Shown: piece after piece, positions 13,664-22,244 of the stretch
How positions within the stretch are numbered: position 1 is the stretch's first letter
How the letters are laid out: the number at the start of each line of letters is the position of its first letter
NCBI GenBank assembly: GCA_947177325.1
Contig: CAMWUH010000004.1
Span: 1-25,541 of the forward strand
From: an uncultured Bacteroidales bacterium
Lineage (GTDB): Bacteria > Bacteroidota > Bacteroidia > Bacteroidales > Muribaculaceae
DNA length: 25,541 bases
Reading direction: 5' to 3'
Notes under the pieces: model-generated
The model's database searches: none
What the model saw: only the letters and a program-made list of their open reading frames with translations
What the model was told of the DNA's origin: nothing
Made by a program: the position numbers and the translations under genes

Positions 13664-14833
13664 ATGAAAAAGAATTTCATCCTTGCTGCAATCCTCGCCT
13701 TCGCCGCTATTTTACCCGCCACTTCGCGCGATAACATCTTTTCCCGTCTCCGTAGCCAAAAAACTTCAGCCACTCCTACGGCTCAGTCAGTCGATCATAA
13801 GGCCGACTCGATCTATAACTCTGTCAGCCGGCTCTATGACCAACGTAAAATCTCAGCCGATAGCCTCGTATCTCTCGCCCTCTTCCATAAGTCCGGGAAT
13901 CCCGAGCTCGCAGAGCGATGTCTCAATCTTGTGGCCGACAGCCACCCCCGCGCCATGACAGAGCTCGGTGTCATATACCTGTTCAATCCGAAATATTCAA
14001 GTCGCGCCGCCGACGGGTTACAACTCTTGGAGCGTGCAGCCAAAGCCGGCTATAAAGATGCCGACAACTATCTCGGCTTCTACTATTATGGCAAAAAAGA
14101 CTACAAAAAAGCAAAAGAATACTTCGACGCCTCTATGCCTGCTACATCGGGATTTGCCTACGCAGCCATGGGTGGCATGCACATGGAGGGAAAAGGCGTT
14201 GCCAAAGATCTTTCCAAAGCCCTCGACGATTACCGTCAGGCATCGCTCAAAGGTTATCCCCGCGGCATGGCGCTTTACGCGAGCATGATAAGCGCTAAGG
14301 ACGGTGGAGCCCTCAACTACCCCGATGCATTTTTCTGGCACTACATTGCCGGCGACTTAGGCGATAATTATTCCCGTGTGACCCTATATCGCCCTATGTT
14401 GCCTGAGGAGCAAAGCTCCGACGAGGTGCACCGCGACGCTCAGACGGCGCTGGCCCTTATAGAGATGTCTCATGCCAACAGAAACTTCAAAAACGACCCC
14501 CTCTATCGCGACGGATTTCTTGTCGGTCTGAAATCGCGCGAGCAGGCAGCCGAGCAAGGCGACGATTGGTCGCGCTACTACCTGGGCAGCATGAACTACA
14601 ACGGCGATTTTCTGAATCAGAACTATAGCCGCGCCCTCTATTATTACGAACCCATAGCCGCCAATGCCAAGCTCCCCGACACACTTCTCGCAATGGTCAA
14701 CCTGCGTTTAGCCGAAATGTATCGCGACGGCAAAGGCACCAAGGCCAACTCAGCCAAAGCCGAGCGCTATCTGCGCGCCGCCGCCCGCTACGGCTCCCTC
14801 TCCGCCTACAAAGCCCTCCGGCAAACCCACTGA
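13664..14833 (+). CDS. Exported Sel1-repeat protein
   Basis: A 389-aa protein. MKKNFILAAILAFAAILPATS is a Sec signal peptide, cleaved around residue 21. The mature protein consists of Sel1/TPR-like helical repeats: examples are DADNYLGFYYYGKKDYKKAK, AYAAMGGMHMEGKGVAKDLS followed by KALDDYRQAS, SRYYLGSMNYNGDFL and RLAEMYRDGKGTKANSAKAE. Such solenoids act as protein-protein interaction scaffolds in the periplasm or at the surface. It is 89 nt downstream of the 118-aa gene; no clear promoter or terminator is visible in the gap apart from a weak CTGTTT/AAACAG hairpin, so co-transcription with the WYL genes is possible but unproven. It converges with the foldase gene on the other strand. Confidence 0.88.
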   Translation: MKKNFILAAILAFAAILPATSRDNIFSRLRSQKTSATPTAQSVDHKADSIYNSVSRLYDQRKISADSLVSLALFHKSGNPELAERCLNLVADSHPRAMTELGVIYLFNPKYSSRAADGLQLLERAAKAGYKDADNYLGFYYYGKKDYKKAKEYFDASMPATSGFAYAAMGGMHMEGKGVAKDLSKALDDYRQASLKGYPRGMALYASMISAKDGGALNYPDAFFWHYIAGDLGDNYSRVTLYRPMLPEEQSSDEVHRDAQTALALIEMSHANRNFKNDPLYRDGFLVGLKSREQAAEQGDDWSRYYLGSMNYNGDFLNQNYSRALYYYEPIAANAKLPDTLLAMVNLRLAEMYRDGKGTKANSAKAERYLRAAARYGSLSAYKALRQTH

Positions 14834-14865
14834 TTTTATCCCCTCTTCATCAACAATAAAAGCTT

Positions 14866-14901
14866 GAGGGTGTTTCAAAATTTGAGTTTTGAAACACCCT
14901 C
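14866..14901. terminator. Convergent-gene palindrome (terminator or repeat)
   Basis: GAGGGTGTTTCAAAA (14866-14880) and its perfect 15-nt inverse (14887-14901) with a 6-nt loop, midway between the converging Sel1 and foldase genes. T-runs are poor on both sides, yet the stem is very strong. Its outer TTGAGGGTGTT is shared with the element at 4014, suggesting a repeat family. Confidence 0.65.
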
Positions 14902-14961
14902 TTGTATTCGGGAGCTGCAGCCTTTTGGAAGGCTCAGCTTTTTGTACTATCCAAGAAGAAA

Positions 14962-17004
14962 TTATTCCTGAGTGTCGTTGTTGTAGAAGCGTTGAACGTT
15001 GTATTTAACCTTCTTGTTGCCACGGAGTACTTTGTCAAAGTTGCGTTGCAATGCACCGATTTCGGTGTTTTGAACTTTCTTTGTCTCAGTGTCGAAGTCA
15101 AATTCGCGGGGAGCTTTTTCGATTGCGTTAACCACGAACACAACAACTGAATTTTGAGTTGCGAGCGGGCCTACGAGCTGACCTTCCTTGGCTGCTTTTA
15201 CGTTAGCCAACAGAACGGCATCGCCGGGAACGAAACCGCGAACATAGCCGCTACCGTAGTTAACGTCGGCCTCTTCGATTGCTGTACCCATTGCTTGAGC
15301 GTAGGCGTCAACTGATTTGGCACCGCGGGCTTTGAGTTCGTCAACCAGTTTGGCTGCCTTCTTCTCGCTGATGAGGCGTTGACGAATGGGGTTGGCAACT
15401 GAGGGGTCGCTGACGGGACGATAGTCAGAGTAAACATCGTTGATTGCCAAAGCAAGCAGATAAGAATGGTCGTCGTCAGTGAAGATGGGCGAAACCGCGC
15501 CTTTCTTGTTGTCCATTGCCCAGCGAGCTGCGCCGGTTGATGAGGGCAAACCAAGAATAGAAAGTTGAGAACCGTCGATAGTAGCTTGCTGAACGGTGTA
15601 GCCTGCTGCGGCTGCATTTTCCTTGAATGCTTCAAGTGTTTTGTTTTCAGCAAGATAGCCGGTGAGGGCTTCAAGGGCGTCCTGATAAGTTTTTTGTGAA
15701 GCTTCAACAGGGCGTGTGATGCTGGCAAATTCGTAGATGGTTTCAGGCTCGGTGCGCGAAACAACACGTGCCAAAACAGCGCCTTGAGCGGGGTCAGATT
15801 GGAGCACGAAGTAGTTGTTGAGAGCAGCGTTAGCCAAAGTGTCGGCCATTACGCCGAGAGAGCCGTTAACGAGGTTAACCTCTTCGTTAGAAGCCTGCTG
15901 CATAGCGAGCTCGGTTGAGATAGAGTCGATTGAAAGACCTTCGTTGAGCAGCGCCATGATTGAGTCGGCATTAACGCCGGGCAAAACACCCACTATGTCA
16001 ACGTTAGCTTTTTCCGAGCCTGTTTTTTGGCTGATAAGTTTTGCGATAGCGAAGTTATTGTTGCCTGTTGAAAGCACTCTTACACCGAATTTAACGATAG
16101 AGTCAAGATTGTTTTTGATTTGAGTATCGTTGATTGACTCGCGAGTGCCGGTAACGGTTCTGACGGTAAATGCATAGTTGTCAGCCACAGCTTCTGTGCC
16201 TGAGGTTTCGCCGAGGGCCACTACTGCATCTTCCACCTCTTTTTGGGCGGCGGCATAGTCAGCGTCGCTGGGCGAAATGCGCACGCTGATATAGTCGGCC
16301 GAAACTTCTTTGCCGGGGATAGCGTAGCGTTCACGCTCTTTATTGTAGGCGGTACGGATTTCGTCGTCGCTTACAACCACTGCGTCGTCGGGAATTGTAT
16401 TGAGGTCTTGACGGGCGAAAGTTATCTTTGATGTAACTGCCGAAGCGTCAAAGGAAGCTTGTGCATCGAGTTTGTTAACATTGATTGCGCCTAAAAGCGT
16501 ATTGAACTTTTGCTGAGCAAGGCCTTCGCGCACTTCATTGACAATGCCGTCGATAATTGCTTTGGCTTGTTCTGAACCGGGCTCGCCTGAAACTGAGAAG
16601 TCATAGAGCTCGTCCATGGTGTTGAAGCCATATTGATTGGCCTGCTGCACGAAATAAGGGAGAGCATCAGCGCCGTAGATTAATGAAGAAACCTCTTCAT
16701 CGGTCACCTTGATGCCGGCTTTTTCGATAGCATCATTGAGGAGCGCCTTGTTGATAAGATCCTGAAGAGCTTGCTGAGCCAACAGAGCGTTGTCATAATT
16801 GCCCCCGTTGCGCATGCTTTCGGTGGCTGCGTTAAGCTCGTTGATTTTGATTTTGTGGCCGTCGACTGTAGCGGCGGTGTCATAGTTGCGGTTCATAATG
16901 CGGTCGCAACCGTTAATGCCTGTGAATAGGAAAAGAATTAAGGCAAACCCGACAATGCCGATTGTGATGGCCGGGCGCTTTCTGATTTGTTCTAATGCTG
17001 ACAT
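14962..17004 (-). CDS. PpiD/SurA-like periplasmic folding factor
   Basis: A 680-aa protein with a short cytosolic N-terminus (MSALEQIRKRPA), one membrane helix at about 13-31 (ITIGIVGFALILFLFTG) and a large periplasmic part. The first 200 residues are SurA-N-like: DTAATVDGHKIKINELNAAT, ALQDLINKALLNDAIEKAGI with KVTDEEVSSLI. The central region (about 245-350) corresponds to the parvulin (PPIC) position, but I see no canonical HILI-type motif, so isomerase activity is uncertain and a chaperone role is as likely. Length is near that of Bacteroidetes PpiD-like proteins. It would help outer-membrane and secreted proteins fold. Its promoter lies at 17161-17192, leaving a leader of about 150 nt. Confidence 0.85.
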   Translation of the reverse strand: MSALEQIRKRPAITIGIVGFALILFLFTGINGCDRIMNRNYDTAATVDGHKIKINELNAATESMRNGGNYDNALLAQQALQDLINKALLNDAIEKAGIKVTDEEVSSLIYGADALPYFVQQANQYGFNTMDELYDFSVSGEPGSEQAKAIIDGIVNEVREGLAQQKFNTLLGAINVNKLDAQASFDASAVTSKITFARQDLNTIPDDAVVVSDDEIRTAYNKERERYAIPGKEVSADYISVRISPSDADYAAAQKEVEDAVVALGETSGTEAVADNYAFTVRTVTGTRESINDTQIKNNLDSIVKFGVRVLSTGNNNFAIAKLISQKTGSEKANVDIVGVLPGVNADSIMALLNEGLSIDSISTELAMQQASNEEVNLVNGSLGVMADTLANAALNNYFVLQSDPAQGAVLARVVSRTEPETIYEFASITRPVEASQKTYQDALEALTGYLAENKTLEAFKENAAAAGYTVQQATIDGSQLSILGLPSSTGAARWAMDNKKGAVSPIFTDDDHSYLLALAINDVYSDYRPVSDPSVANPIRQRLISEKKAAKLVDELKARGAKSVDAYAQAMGTAIEEADVNYGSGYVRGFVPGDAVLLANVKAAKEGQLVGPLATQNSVVVFVVNAIEKAPREFDFDTETKKVQNTEIGALQRNFDKVLRGNKKVKYNVQRFYNNDTQE

Positions 17005-17160
17005 TTAATTATGTAATGTTTTTTGATTGATTTTTCGGGTTAAGATATTGTCAGGTTGCTGTTTAAACCGCGATTTCGTTCACGGTTAACCATTGCCTCA
17101 AAGCTACCTTTGCGACACATCGACACGGGTCGGCACGGCGCAAAAGCCCCTTTAAGCGCA

Positions 17161-17192
17161 CAAAGATAGCTAAAATTTGCGTGATTGCAAAT
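17161..17192 (-). promoter_or_regulatory. Promoter of the PpiD-like gene
   Basis: On the minus strand TATCTTTG (17168-17161) with TTTG (17192-17189) 20 nt upstream: a full consensus match. The start of transcription would be near 17154. Confidence 0.75.
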
Positions 17193-17284
17193 TTTTTTGT
17201 CAATCTCAATTCATTTTTCCCGCCCCTATCTGCCGGTATCGACAAAATTTTGCGGCAGGAGTGGTAATTTTCAAAAAAAAGATG

Positions 17285-17292
17285 TAATTTTG
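17285..17292 (+). promoter_or_regulatory. -7 box of the lipoprotein/SUI1/helicase operon
   Basis: TAATTTTG fits TAnnTTTG and would start transcription near 17299, 84 nt before the lipoprotein gene. No good -33 element is visible at the right distance. Confidence 0.45.
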
Positions 17293-17382
17293 TGTGAGGT
17301 TGCTTCGTCAACTTCTCTGCGGGGCGGTGCTGACATCGCTGCCGCTCAACCAATCAGCATCTCCAACTAAACTTATTCCTGA

Positions 17383-17868
17383 ATGACCTTAAAAATAAAA
17401 TCCCTCTCGGCTTTTATGGCCATAGCCCTGATTCTGACTGCTGCGTTTTCATTGACCGGCTGCAGAAAATCGACCCCGGAGGAAAATCTCGAGGCTGCCC
17501 AAACTGCCGTCGCTAACGGCGACTTTGAATCGGCTGCCCGCACCATCGACGCTATCGGCGACGAAACCGGCGAATCAATCACTTCGGTCAACACATTAAT
17601 TAATTTAGCCATCGTTTGCATGGAGGTTAACGAACAGCGGCCCGACCAAGCCTACGATGCCACTGCCCTGATCTACTTCCAGCGTGCCCGCGAATTGGCT
17701 CCCGACTCGGTCGACCACATCCTCCAAACCGCCAACATCGATCAGGTTAAATATCTTGCCACACTTCTGGGCCTTCAGCGCGCTATGGAGCTTGACGGCA
17801 ACTTCCCAGAAGAGGATCATGCCGATACCGACCAATCTGATTTCGACCCTAACTCTGATTATCAATAA
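17383..17868 (+). CDS. Lipoprotein with TPR-like helices
   Basis: A 161-aa protein. A hydrophobic signal (FMAIALILTAAFSLTGC) with lipobox LTGC predicts lipidation at Cys27. The mature part resembles a short helical-repeat domain: PEENLEAAQTAVANGDFESA followed by ARTIDAIGDETGESITSVNT, then ALIYFQRARELAPDSVDHIL, in TPR style. The tail is acidic (EEDHADTDQSDFDPNSD). The molecular role is unknown; homologues with this layout occur widely in Bacteroidales as small lipoproteins. It begins an apparent operon, with the SUI1-like gene 12 nt downstream and the AddA-like gene behind that. Confidence 0.85.
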   Translation: MTLKIKSLSAFMAIALILTAAFSLTGCRKSTPEENLEAAQTAVANGDFESAARTIDAIGDETGESITSVNTLINLAIVCMEVNEQRPDQAYDATALIYFQRARELAPDSVDHILQTANIDQVKYLATLLGLQRAMELDGNFPEEDHADTDQSDFDPNSDYQ

Positions 17869-17880
17869 TCCGCAACAGCT

Positions 17881-18225
17881 ATGGCCGACTGGCAATCATC
17901 GCTCCAACAATTTCTCGACGCCAACCCCGATTTGCCTCAGGGCGACGACGCTCCTGCGTCGCAACCTCAAAAGCCGCAGCCGCTCCCCCGCCTCGACATC
18001 ATATTCGAGCGCAAAGGGCGTGCCGGCAAGCAAGCCACCATTATTGCCGGATTTCCCGACTCGACTCCCGACAATGAAATCGAGGATGTGGCACGCCGAC
18101 TAAAGCAACTCCTCGGCACCGGTGGTTCTGCCCGCGGCGGTGAAATTCTGATTCAAGGCGACCGTCGTGCCGACGTCGAGCGTCACCTCCGCTCCATGGG
18201 CTACCAAACCCGTCGCTGCAACTAA
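17881..18225 (+). CDS. SUI1/eIF1-family translation factor (YciH-like)
   Basis: A 114-aa protein. The C-terminal 70 residues form a SUI1 domain: LDIIFERKGRAGKQATIIAG, then EIEDVARRLKQLLGTGGSAR with GGEILIQGDRRADVERHLRS and MGYQTRRCN, matching the family's GTGG-hallmark loop and closing strand. The first 35 residues are a Pro/Gln-rich linker region. Bacterial members (YciH) bind the small ribosomal subunit and influence start-site selection in E. coli; the role here is inferred. It is 12 nt after the lipoprotein gene and 25 nt before the helicase-nuclease gene. Confidence 0.92.
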   Translation: MADWQSSLQQFLDANPDLPQGDDAPASQPQKPQPLPRLDIIFERKGRAGKQATIIAGFPDSTPDNEIEDVARRLKQLLGTGGSARGGEILIQGDRRADVERHLRSMGYQTRRCN

Positions 18226-18250
18226 CCATCTCCACCCCCCTCAGTTACCT

Positions 18251-21200
18251 ATGCTCAATATCTATAAAGCCTCTGCAGGCTCCGGCAAAACTTTCACTCT
18301 GACTCGCCAATACCTCACTCTGCTTCTGGGCTTTCATGATAAGGATAAAGATGTGTGGCGCATGTATGAAAAACCGCGCAAAGCTCATCGCCACATCTTG
18401 GCCATTACATTTACCAACAAGGCCACCAACGAAATGGTGGAGCGAATCATCAAGGAACTCGCCCTGCTCGGCGGACTCCGGTCGGCCACCGAGATCAACG
18501 CCAACCCAGGCGCTCCCCCGAGCAAAAGCGACCACCTCGACTATTTCACCACGCTCTTCAATCAGCCGCCCGAAAAGGTGCAGAAGCTGGCCGGAGAAGT
18601 GCTGTTTGACCTCCTCTTTGATTTCGCTTATTTCCACATCTCCACTATCGATGCATTCTTCCAAACAGTAATCCGCACATTCGCACGCGAAATCGACCTC
18701 CCCGATGACTTCGGTGTTGAGCTCGACAACTCCTATTTCATCGCTTTAGGTGTGGCCGAAATGTTTTCCGACCTCAACCGCAACCCCTCCTCCGCCAAAA
18801 ATCGCTGGCTCAAAACCATATTAATAGGCCAGATGGAGCGTAACCTCGAAGATGGCCACACCCTCAACATTTTTGCGCCAAGCTCCGACCTCCAGGTCCC
18901 TATGGTCAAGACCTTAAAAAGCATTATGAACGAAGACTTCAAGATGCTTCTTCCTCAACTACAGCCCTACCTCGACAATCTCGACCTGCTGATCAGTTTC
19001 ATTCGCAAACTCCGCAAACTCAAAAGCTCTGCCCGCAGCCTGCTCACTGAAAAAGCCATTAAACTGCTCGCTGCGATCGGGCCTGATGAAAAGGGCATTA
19101 ATAGCAACTTCTACAAATTCGTCGCTGCGACTTCCAACGGCATTATAAAAGAAAAGATTTCCAAGTATGCAATTGATAATGCCAACCCGGCGGAACCGGA
19201 AGATTTTCCGGCAGGCCTGACATTTTGGAACAAAACTTACTGGAAAAAGAGTAAACTCGCTTTAACTGACCAATTGACATTGGCCAACCAAGCGGTTGAC
19301 TTCTGCAAATTCTGTGTGGATGTTTATAACTTTATTCCATTCCTCAAGCTCCTCACGCCCGGATTGGAACTCCTCGGCATATTGACTTGTGTGCTTGACA
19401 AGGTCAACGAACTGTCACGCGACAAAAACACCATTCTTCTTTCCGAGTCCAACACCCTGCTCCACAATATTATCAACGACGATGAAACACCATTCGTCTA
19501 CGAGCGCCTCGGCTACTACCTCAACCACTATCTCATCGATGAGTTTCAAGACACCTCTAAAATGCAATGGGAAAACATTCGCTCCCTGCTCAACGAGTCG
19601 ATGTCAAACGGCAATGCCAACCTCATCATAGGCGACGTCAAGCAGTGCATCTACCGCTTTCGAAACTCTGCCCCTGAATTGCTCGGCAACGAAGCGGCCG
19701 ACTTTTTCTGCAATCGCCGCCACCCCCTCCCGGTTAAAATTAAAGGCGACACCATCGACCAAAACACTAACTGGCGTAGCCATGAGGCGATAGTTAAGTT
19801 CAACAACACTCTGTTTCGCCGGCTCGGTCGCGACATCAGCGCCTCTGATATTTACGACACGACGGTACAGGCCGTAAGTCCCAAAAAATCGGGTGCCCCC
19901 GCTCTCGTCAGCGCCCGCTTCTTCGATGCCGACAACTCCAAGCTCATCAAAGAGCTCAAAGCTGAAGATGGCGATGAGAGTGACAAGCTCCACCCCCTGG
20001 CCGTCAGAGCCACTATTGATGAAATCGTAAAACTCATTAAGCAAGGGCGCCGACTTAGCGACATCGGCATTCTCGTGCGCACCAACAACGAAGGGGAGCA
20101 AATTATCTCCGCCCTGCTCAATCTCAACGAGGCCGCCGACCCCGAATTGCCCAAAATCGAAGTGTCAAGCGCCGACGCTATGGCTCTCTCAGCCTCCGAG
20201 GCTGTCAAAATCGTAATCGACGTGATGCGCATGATGGTGGTGCAACGCGAAATAATAACCACTAAAACTACCCGTAATGGCTCAGTCGAGATAACCAAAA
20301 AACTTAGCAACCTCTACAAAATCAATCTCTTTAACCGTTGGTATAAATATTTTCTCTACAACACCTCTCCCGATCGGGCCGCAATCCATGAGCGCGACGA
20401 CAATGAGGCCCGCGTCAGCGCCATTATGGCTGCTTTGGCCAAAGTCGATGCCCTTGAGGAGCAATTGAAAAATCATTCAGCTTCATCTGATGAGGCCGCC
20501 GACACCGACCTCAGTCTGCTTCTTTCTTCTACTCCGGCCTCGGCGACCGCCAACGACCTTCACCTCGATTTCTTCTCTATTGATGCCCTCGTTGACATAA
20601 TCATCGACAGGTTTGTCCCCAAGCAACTTGCCGATGAGGAATCGATTTTTCTACATGCTCTTAACGATGCCATTGCCGAATATCGCGAATTCGGCACGGA
20701 AGATATCAAGTCATTTCTTGAATGGTGGGATACAAGAGGGCGCTTTGTAAAAATCCAATCATCCGACGATGTCGACGCCATTCGCGTAATGACCATCCAC
20801 AAATCCAAAGGCCTGGAAATCCCATGCGTGTTTATTCCCGGTGCCGATTGGAAAATGGTAGAGGAATCAAGCGCTAAAAAGCAGCAATTCAATTGGATGA
20901 ATATCAGCGCTGACCAATTCATCGACTATGTCAACCGGTTTTATTCTCCTGACGCTGTTCCCGCTGACCGCATCACCCTCAGCGAAGTGCCCCTCTCCAT
21001 CCCTCTTGAGTTTAAGAAAAAACTCGCTGATTTTGAGGTCTTCAAGCAGCAGGCCGACGAGATTACCACCAAGCAGCGCATCGACAACATGAACCTCGCC
21101 TATGTGGCCTTCACCCGCGCCATTGAGCAACTCTATATTTATGGCAAATACAGCCAAAAAGCTGTCGACACCAATCAGCCTACACTGCTGTCGGAATACG

Positions 21201-22069
21201 TCATCAACGCTCTGACTTCTATCACTGACGACTCTATTCGAGCTGATCTCGACTCAACCGTCGAATCCCCCGACACCCGCGTGGAACTCGCCAAGTGGCT
21301 GATTCCACTTGCCCCTCACACTCAATTTGTTGAAGCCCCTGCAGATAAACCCAAAGCCGACAACGGCGATAGCGATATCGATTCTGATTCCGCTGCTGCT
21401 GACCCTGACTCCGATATATTAGTCAATCAAGTTGAGTTTGTTATCGACACTCTCCCTCGATCATCAGCCTCCAATCAACCTTCCAAAGCCTCAACCCTCC
21501 CCGCTGAAGCTCCTCTGAAGGGCGATTCTGAATCACTCGTTGCCGGCTTGAACAACCTTTACAAACCCGGCACCACCAACCTCAACTTGCTCTCCGCATC
21601 TGCCGATCTCCAAGTTCCCGACTTCAACAACCCCAAATGGCGCGGCAACTTCATCCATCGTATCCTATCGCGTATCTATGAAGCCAATCCCGCACGCCTC
21701 GCCCTCGAAGTCAGGAGAGCCTGTCACCGCGCCCACCTGTCGGCCGAAATCGAAGCCGAAGTCCTTGACCGGCTCACGCGCTCGCTGGCCAATCCCGAAG
21801 TTGCCTCATGGTTCAGTGGCTTCAGCCGCGTGGCCAACGAACGCTCATTAATTTATAATAACGGTGAAATTATTCGTGCCGACCGCATTGTGTGGCAGTT
21901 CGACGGATCCATCGATATCATCGACTATAAAACCGGCAAAGAAAATGAGAGCGCCTACGTAAAGCAAATTCTCAAGTATGTCGAAGCCATGCGCCTGACT
22001 ACCCAATGCCCCATCAGAGCCCACCTCTGGTATCTGACTGACGATGTAATCGACCACGTTGACTGCTGA
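18251..22069 (+). CDS. AddA-like UvrD-family helicase-nuclease
   Basis: A 1272-aa protein starting MLNIYKASAGSGKTFTLTRQ; an ATG at 18167 would overlap the SUI1 gene and precede no conserved sequence. SF1A helicase motifs: Walker A ASAGSGKT (7-14), Ia AITFTNKATNEM, II IDEFQDT (429-435), III IIGDVKQCIYRFR, IV NWRSHEAI, V TIHKSKG (848-854), VI YVAFTRAIEQLYIYG. A negatively charged linker (about 1035-1056) leads to a C-terminal PD-(D/E)XK nuclease with Asp1211, Asp1225 and Lys1227 in IIDYKTGK, then the QxxxY motif (QILKY). The organisation is that of AddA, which with AddB processes double-strand breaks for RecA loading. No AddB-like partner is adjacent, although many Bacteroidales encode one next door. 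Confidence 0.92.
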   Translation: MLNIYKASAGSGKTFTLTRQYLTLLLGFHDKDKDVWRMYEKPRKAHRHILAITFTNKATNEMVERIIKELALLGGLRSATEINANPGAPPSKSDHLDYFTTLFNQPPEKVQKLAGEVLFDLLFDFAYFHISTIDAFFQTVIRTFAREIDLPDDFGVELDNSYFIALGVAEMFSDLNRNPSSAKNRWLKTILIGQMERNLEDGHTLNIFAPSSDLQVPMVKTLKSIMNEDFKMLLPQLQPYLDNLDLLISFIRKLRKLKSSARSLLTEKAIKLLAAIGPDEKGINSNFYKFVAATSNGIIKEKISKYAIDNANPAEPEDFPAGLTFWNKTYWKKSKLALTDQLTLANQAVDFCKFCVDVYNFIPFLKLLTPGLELLGILTCVLDKVNELSRDKNTILLSESNTLLHNIINDDETPFVYERLGYYLNHYLIDEFQDTSKMQWENIRSLLNESMSNGNANLIIGDVKQCIYRFRNSAPELLGNEAADFFCNRRHPLPVKIKGDTIDQNTNWRSHEAIVKFNNTLFRRLGRDISASDIYDTTVQAVSPKKSGAPALVSARFFDADNSKLIKELKAEDGDESDKLHPLAVRATIDEIVKLIKQGRRLSDIGILVRTNNEGEQIISALLNLNEAADPELPKIEVSSADAMALSASEAVKIVIDVMRMMVVQREIITTKTTRNGSVEITKKLSNLYKINLFNRWYKYFLYNTSPDRAAIHERDDNEARVSAIMAALAKVDALEEQLKNHSASSDEAADTDLSLLLSSTPASATANDLHLDFFSIDALVDIIIDRFVPKQLADEESIFLHALNDAIAEYREFGTEDIKSFLEWWDTRGRFVKIQSSDDVDAIRVMTIHKSKGLEIPCVFIPGADWKMVEESSAKKQQFNWMNISADQFIDYVNRFYSPDAVPADRITLSEVPLSIPLEFKKKLADFEVFKQQADEITTKQRIDNMNLAYVAFTRAIEQLYIYGKYSQKAVDTNQPTLLSEYVINALTSITDDSIRADLDSTVESPDTRVELAKWLIPLAPHTQFVEAPADKPKADNGDSDIDSDSAAADPDSDILVNQVEFVIDTLPRSSASNQPSKASTLPAEAPLKGDSESLVAGLNNLYKPGTTNLNLLSASADLQVPDFNNPKWRGNFIHRILSRIYEANPARLALEVRRACHRAHLSAEIEAEVLDRLTRSLANPEVASWFSGFSRVANERSLIYNNGEIIRADRIVWQFDGSIDIIDYKTGKENESAYVKQILKYVEAMRLTTQCPIRAHLWYLTDDVIDHVDC

Positions 22070-22126
22070 CGCGGGTCTGCATAACCTCCATTTCATCCTC
22101 ACCACGCAACAAAAAAACACACTAAT

Positions 22127-22158
22127 GTTGCAAATCCCCAACTTTAATATTAAATTTG
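22127..22158 (+). promoter_or_regulatory. Promoter of glgB
   Basis: GTTG (22127-22130), a 20-nt spacer and TAAATTTG (22151-22158). Transcription would begin near 22165, about 80 nt before the start codon. Confidence 0.6.
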
Positions 22159-22244
22159 TCAACTGCAACCCCTACATCTCTCCGGCTCCTATCCTACAAT
22201 TCCAAACTCATAATTCCTAAAATCCAACACCTAATCTATAAGCC

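Noticed and set aside
18167..18250. Extended start of the AddA-like protein
   Set aside because: It would overlap the SUI1 gene by 59 nt, and the conserved N-terminus MLNIYKASAGSGKT begins at 18251.
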